Program-made: the position numbers and the translations under genes | The notes under the pieces: model-generated | What the model was told of the DNA's origin: nothing | Database searches by the model: none | What the model saw: the letters and a program-made list of their open reading frames with translations, nothing else | From: an uncultured Treponema sp. | GTDB lineage: Bacteria > Spirochaetota > Spirochaetia > Treponematales > Treponemataceae | Assembly: GCA_946611835.1 (NCBI GenBank) | Contig: CAMOEE010000093.1 | Location: 1 to 9,472 of the forward strand | Length of the DNA stretch: 9,472 nucleotides | Direction of reading: 5' to 3' | Shown here: positions 6,683-9,472 of the stretch, one piece after another | How positions within the stretch are numbered: the first letter of the stretch is position 1 | Layout: each line of letters opens with the position of its first letter

Positions 6683-6796
6683 AGAGAGCACAAAGAAATG
6701 TTTACAATACACAAAAAAAAGACCTCAATCCAACTGTTTCAACAATCAGATTGAGGTATAAAAATATCTTAGAACAAGAATTTCTCTGTGTTCTCT
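6683..6796. repeat. Imperfect 17-bp inverted repeat around the pnp terminator
   Basis: The arms at 6683-6699 and 6780-6796 are complementary at 15 of 17 positions (AGAGAGCACAAAGAAAT against ATTTCTCTGTGTTCTCT). They enclose the pnp terminator hairpin in the 242-base galT-pnp gap, which otherwise holds only the gal promoter and palindrome and no gene. Confidence 0.55.
6713..6757 (-). terminator. Intrinsic terminator of pnp
   Basis: On the - strand ACCTCAATC pairs perfectly with GATTGAGGT across 18 bases that can themselves form a small TGTT/AACA-type stem. The stem is followed by C and eight T. It begins 58 bases after the pnp stop and separates pnp from the gal promoter. Confidence 0.85.
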
Positions 6797-6814
6797 AAAA
6801 CGCCGTGAGGAATT

Positions 6815-8920
6815 TTATTTCTGTGCTTCAATAGCGTCGATGTAAGAAAGGTTCAATCGTCCTTGTTTGTCAACTTCGAGAAGTTTTACAGGAATCTGCT
6901 GCCCCTCTTTGAGGACATCAGTAACCTTTTCTACACGGCCTCGTGAAAGCTTAGAGATGTGACAGAGTCCTTCTTTGCCTGGCAAGATTTCAACGAAAGC
7001 TCCGAATTCCATGATTCGTTTTACAGTTCCGTTGTAAATTACGCCGACTTCCGGATCCTCACAGATGCCTTTGACAGCCATCTTAGCTTCCTCGGCAGAT
7101 TTTCCAGTTTTACCGTAAATCTGAACAGTTCCGTCGTCCTCAGTGTTGATTGTAACACCGTACTGAGCGCAGAGAGCCTTGATGTTCTTTCCGCCTGGTC
7201 CGATGAGAGCACCGATCTTATCCGGAGCAATCTTCATTGTGAGGATTTTCGGAGCGAATGGGCTGATTGGCTGAGGCTTATCAATGCACTTCTCCATGAT
7301 TGAAAGGATGTGCAATCGGCCTTCTTTTGCCTGTGCAAGGGCGTTCTTCATGATTTCAGTTGTAACACCGGCAATCTTGATATCCATCTGGAAACCTGTG
7401 ATACCGTCTTTTGTACCTGCTACCTTGAAGTCCATGTCGCCCAGGTGATCTTCTTCACCGAGGATATCAGAAAGAATCTTGTATTTTCCGTAAGGATTGT
7501 CACCCTCTGGTTCTGTGATAAGACCCATTGCGATACCAGCGACCATTTTTTTCATTGGAACGCCAGCTGCCAAGAGTGAAAGACAGCCACCACAAGTTGA
7601 AGCCTGTGAAGATGAGCCGTTTGATTCCATAATCTCAGAAACGACACGGATTGTGTAGGGGAATTCTGACATTGGAGGAATCATCGGAGCCAATGAACGG
7701 CGGGCCAAGTTTCCGTGACCGATTTCTCGGCGGCCTGTTGTCAGGCGGCCTGTCTCACCGACTGAATATGGCGGGAAGTTGTAGTGGAGGATGAAGTTTT
7801 CGCTTCGCTCTCCATCGATGTCGTCAAGAACCTGTGCGTCAAGGGCAGTTCCCAAAGTTGTGACAGCCAGAGACTGTGTTTCGCCACGAGTGAACAAAGC
7901 TGAACCATGTGGACGAGGAAGGACGTTAACTTCGCAAGTGATTGGCCGGATTTCGTCGCATTTTCGACCGTCGATTCGAATACCCTTGTCAAGGATTGAT
8001 CTACGGAGAAGATTGTACTGGATGTCATCGAAGCAGGCATCAAAGAGCTTTTTCTGGATTTCGTCAGCAAGCTGCTCAGCATGATTTGCCACAACCTGCT
8101 TTTTAACCTCAGAAATTGCCTTGCCACGGTTCATTTTACCGTCCTGGAAGCAAGCCTTTTCGAGCAATGGAGTTGCCTCAGCGATGATTGCATCTTTGTT
8201 CTCAAGCTCTACGTTGAGTGGAGCGAGAGGAAGCTTTTCTTTGCCGCATTTTGCGACAAGCTGCTCCTGGAGTTCACACATTGCCGTGATGAAGCCCTGT
8301 GCCTTTTCGAGAGCTCCCAGCATGATGTCCTCAGAAACTTCGTTAGCACCACCCTCAACCATAGTGAAGCCGTCTTTTGTACCGGCAACTACGATTTCAA
8401 GCTGAGCCTTTTCCTGCTGCTGGAATGTCGGATTGATGACATACTCGCCGTCAATGTAAGCGACACGAGCCGCAGCGACAGGTCCATGGAAAGGAATGTC
8501 AGAAATTGAAACAGCTGCAGATGAAGCCACAACTGCAAGAATATCAGGCGGATTGATTCCGTCTGAAGAAACACATGTCGGAACAATCTGAATCTCTCGT
8601 CCGAAAGAAACTTCAAAGAGAGGACGCATAGGGCGGTCTATAAGGCGGCTGACCAAAATCTCTTTATCCTTTGGACGACCTTCTCGCTTAATGAATCCGC
8701 CAGGAATTTTACCAGCTGCATAGTATTTTTCGTTGTACTCAACGGTAACAGGAACGAAATCCAAGCCCTCTTTTACCTCAGAAGAACAACAAACAGTTGC
8801 AATGATTGCACTACCCGCATACTGAGCGTAGACACAACCATTTGCCTGTTTGCCGAGTTTACCAGTCTCAAGGATAAGTTCGGAATCTCCAATTTTGTAG
8901 GTTACTCTTTCTACAGACAT
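6815..8920 (-). CDS. pnp: Polyribonucleotide nucleotidyltransferase (PNPase)
   Basis: A trimeric 3'-to-5' phosphorolytic exoribonuclease that degrades and edits mRNA in the cytoplasm. It has 701 residues, close to the 711 of E. coli. Domain order is complete: first RNase PH domain (about 10-140), helical linker (about 145-310), second RNase PH domain (about 325-545), KH domain with GALIGPGGKNIKAL near 570-583, and an S1 domain (about 625-695, with MEFGAFVEILPGKEGLCHIS). The phosphate-binding TRGETQ is at 344-349, GSSSQASTCGG at 435-445, and the catalytic residues correspond to Asp491, Asp497 and Lys499 in EEDHLGDMDFKV. The ATG at 8920 is chosen because AGGAGT lies six bases upstream and MSVERVTYKIG is a normal PNPase start; a longer frame to 8938 has no such support. 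The gene follows rpsO, as in many bacteria, with a terminator and a separate promoter between them. Confidence 0.98.
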   Translation of the reverse strand: MSVERVTYKIGDSELILETGKLGKQANGCVYAQYAGSAIIATVCCSSEVKEGLDFVPVTVEYNEKYYAAGKIPGGFIKREGRPKDKEILVSRLIDRPMRPLFEVSFGREIQIVPTCVSSDGINPPDILAVVASSAAVSISDIPFHGPVAAARVAYIDGEYVINPTFQQQEKAQLEIVVAGTKDGFTMVEGGANEVSEDIMLGALEKAQGFITAMCELQEQLVAKCGKEKLPLAPLNVELENKDAIIAEATPLLEKACFQDGKMNRGKAISEVKKQVVANHAEQLADEIQKKLFDACFDDIQYNLLRRSILDKGIRIDGRKCDEIRPITCEVNVLPRPHGSALFTRGETQSLAVTTLGTALDAQVLDDIDGERSENFILHYNFPPYSVGETGRLTTGRREIGHGNLARRSLAPMIPPMSEFPYTIRVVSEIMESNGSSSQASTCGGCLSLLAAGVPMKKMVAGIAMGLITEPEGDNPYGKYKILSDILGEEDHLGDMDFKVAGTKDGITGFQMDIKIAGVTTEIMKNALAQAKEGRLHILSIMEKCIDKPQPISPFAPKILTMKIAPDKIGALIGPGGKNIKALCAQYGVTINTEDDGTVQIYGKTGKSAEEAKMAVKGICEDPEVGVIYNGTVKRIMEFGAFVEILPGKEGLCHISKLSRGRVEKVTDVLKEGQQIPVKLLEVDKQGRLNLSYIDAIEAQK

Positions 8921-8943
8921 AATTTTACTCCTACACACATCAC

Positions 8944-8956
8944 TACATCCGATGTA
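8944..8956. promoter_or_regulatory. Small palindrome in the pnp leader
   Basis: TACATCCGATGTA has 6-bp arms around one base and can form a five-bp hairpin. It would lie inside the roughly 50-base untranslated leader made from the predicted pnp promoter, 12 bases upstream of the ribosome binding site. PNPase controls its own mRNA through a leader hairpin in E. coli; a similar role here is only a suggestion. Confidence 0.3.
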
Positions 8957-8980
8957 TGCTTTAAATATAATAGCTCTATA

Positions 8981-9009
8981 ATTTTAAACTATAACATGAT
9001 AATAATCAA
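8981..9009 (-). promoter_or_regulatory. Predicted pnp promoter
   Basis: On the - strand TTGATT (9009-9004), a 17-base spacer and TAAAAT (8986-8981) match the sigma-70 pattern at four and five of six positions. It lies between the rpsO terminator and pnp, giving pnp expression independent of readthrough from rpsO. Confidence 0.55.
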
Positions 9010-9032
9010 TGCAAAAGTTTTAAAAAAGGGAC

Positions 9033-9065
9033 AAAAAAAATCCCACCAGGACTTGCCTGATGGGA
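9033..9065 (-). terminator. Intrinsic terminator of rpsO
   Basis: On the - strand TCCCATCAGG pairs with CCTGGTGGGA (one G-U pair) across a 5-nt loop, followed directly by eight T. It starts 14 bases after the rpsO stop. Some readthrough into pnp is likely, as in other rpsO-pnp loci. Confidence 0.9.
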
Positions 9066-9079
9066 CTGTAAGATTCAGC

Positions 9080-9349
9080 TTATTTTCGGAGACCGAGCTC
9101 TTTGATAAATGCACGGTAACCTTCGAGGTCTTTTCTCTGGAGATATTTGAGAAGAGAGCGGCGAGCACCGATTACTTTGAGCAAAGCTCGTTTGCAGTTT
9201 GTGTCTTTCGGGAAGTTCTGAGTGTGTGTTGTGAGCTGTTTGATTCGCTCTGTGAGAAGAGCAATCTGAACTCGTGTGTTACCTGTGTCGGCCTCGTTTG
9301 CGCCGAATTTACTGACTACTGCAGCTGTTGTTTCTTTTGTAAGTGCCAT
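9080..9349 (-). CDS. rpsO: 30S ribosomal protein S15
   Basis: An 89-residue primary-binding 30S protein that binds the 16S rRNA central domain (helices 20-22) early in assembly; 89 residues is the standard length. The family pattern is clear: MALTKE start, DTGNTRVQIALLTERIKQLT at 21-40, then LLKVIGARRSLLKYL at 56-70 and a GLRK ending. The start at 9349 has AAGGAG six bases upstream (9356-9361). His42 and Asp49, which contact rRNA in the family, are present. The segment usually reading DHHSRRG is DTNCKRA here (49-55), so the two His, the Ser and the Gly are replaced. It is upstream of pnp, as is common. Confidence 0.97.
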   Translation of the reverse strand: MALTKETTAAVVSKFGANEADTGNTRVQIALLTERIKQLTTHTQNFPKDTNCKRALLKVIGARRSLLKYLQRKDLEGYRAFIKELGLRK

Positions 9350-9381
9350 TACTTACTCCTTAAAAAATAAAATTTTCCTGG

Positions 9382-9410
9382 CTTATAAGAACTGAACTGA
9401 CCGAACAAAG
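9382..9410 (-). promoter_or_regulatory. Possible rpsO promoter
   Basis: TATAAG (9387-9382) is a good -10; 17 bases upstream is CTTTGT, a poor -35. Transcription from it would give a leader of about 25 bases. A more distal promoter upstream of the window is equally possible. Confidence 0.35.
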
Positions 9411-9427
9411 CCACTGATTAAATTATC

Positions 9428-9458
9428 AGAGAATGCGAGGCGAAGATTCCCATTCTCT
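9428..9458. other. 8-bp hairpin upstream of rpsO
   Basis: AGAGAATG (9428-9435) pairs with CATTCTCT (9451-9458) across 15 bases. No T-run follows on the - strand, so it does not look like an intrinsic terminator. If transcription starts further upstream, it would lie in the rpsO leader, where S15 autoregulatory structures occur in other bacteria. It could equally lie in the 3' end of an upstream gene. Confidence 0.4.
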
Positions 9459-9472
9459 AATGTACAATCAGA

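Noticed and set aside
8081..8509. 142-codon + strand frame opposite pnp, with other long antisense frames nearby
   Set aside because: Composition is typical of a shadow of a conserved gene; PNPase is unambiguous on the - strand.
9383..9472. 29-codon open - strand frame ending at TAA 9383-9385, possibly the 3' end of the gene upstream of rpsO
   Set aside because: It is too short to recognise (it does not read like RibF or TruB to me), and an open frame of this length is common by chance.

Overview
The window looks like a chromosomal segment of a host-associated or free-living Treponema-type spirochaete. This is an inference from three things: the protein sequences, a Ser/Thr-rich lipoprotein with a treponeme-like signal peptide, and A/T-rich intergenic DNA carrying many short repeats. 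No species can be fixed from sequence alone. Most of the window is well-behaved metabolic and housekeeping coding sequence. I found no mobile element with a transposase, no CRISPR array, no tRNA or rRNA gene and no phage gene. The unusual material lies in the gaps between genes.

Layout. On the + strand, the window opens inside the C-terminal half of an MFS transporter (ends at 590). It is followed by a 613-residue secreted lipoprotein (688-2529) with a HEFQH zinc-protease motif resembling peptidase family M30. Everything to the right is on the - strand. A galactose operon reads galT (6572-5043), galM (5029-3944), galK (3815-2622). It supplies the mutarotase, galactokinase and uridylyltransferase steps of the Leloir pathway; galE is not in this window. 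Further right is the conserved pair rpsO (9349-9080) and pnp (8920-6815). Each of these two ends in a clear intrinsic terminator, and pnp has its own promoter after the rpsO terminator, an organisation reminiscent of the well-known rpsO-pnp locus of other bacteria.

What stands out. (1) The last 15 codons and stop of galK occur twice, head to tail. The outer copy (2580-2533) is a detached remnant that still ends in its own in-phase stop. Two perfect hairpins lie between the copies, and the present galK stop codon sits inside one of them. This records either insertion of a palindromic element into galK or replacement of one galK allele by another. (2) The galM-galK gap is built of two oppositely oriented 7-nt tandem arrays around a GC-rich hairpin, and the array runs into galM and supplies its last codons. 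(3) All three palindromes carry a GC-GAA-GC or GC-AAA-GC tip, suggesting one family of dispersed hairpin elements. (4) galT has no Shine-Dalgarno sequence. Its best promoter would start transcription at the ATG, just downstream of a perfect 17-bp palindrome that could be an operator. These points are modest but testable; I do not see a complete new enzymatic or defence system here.
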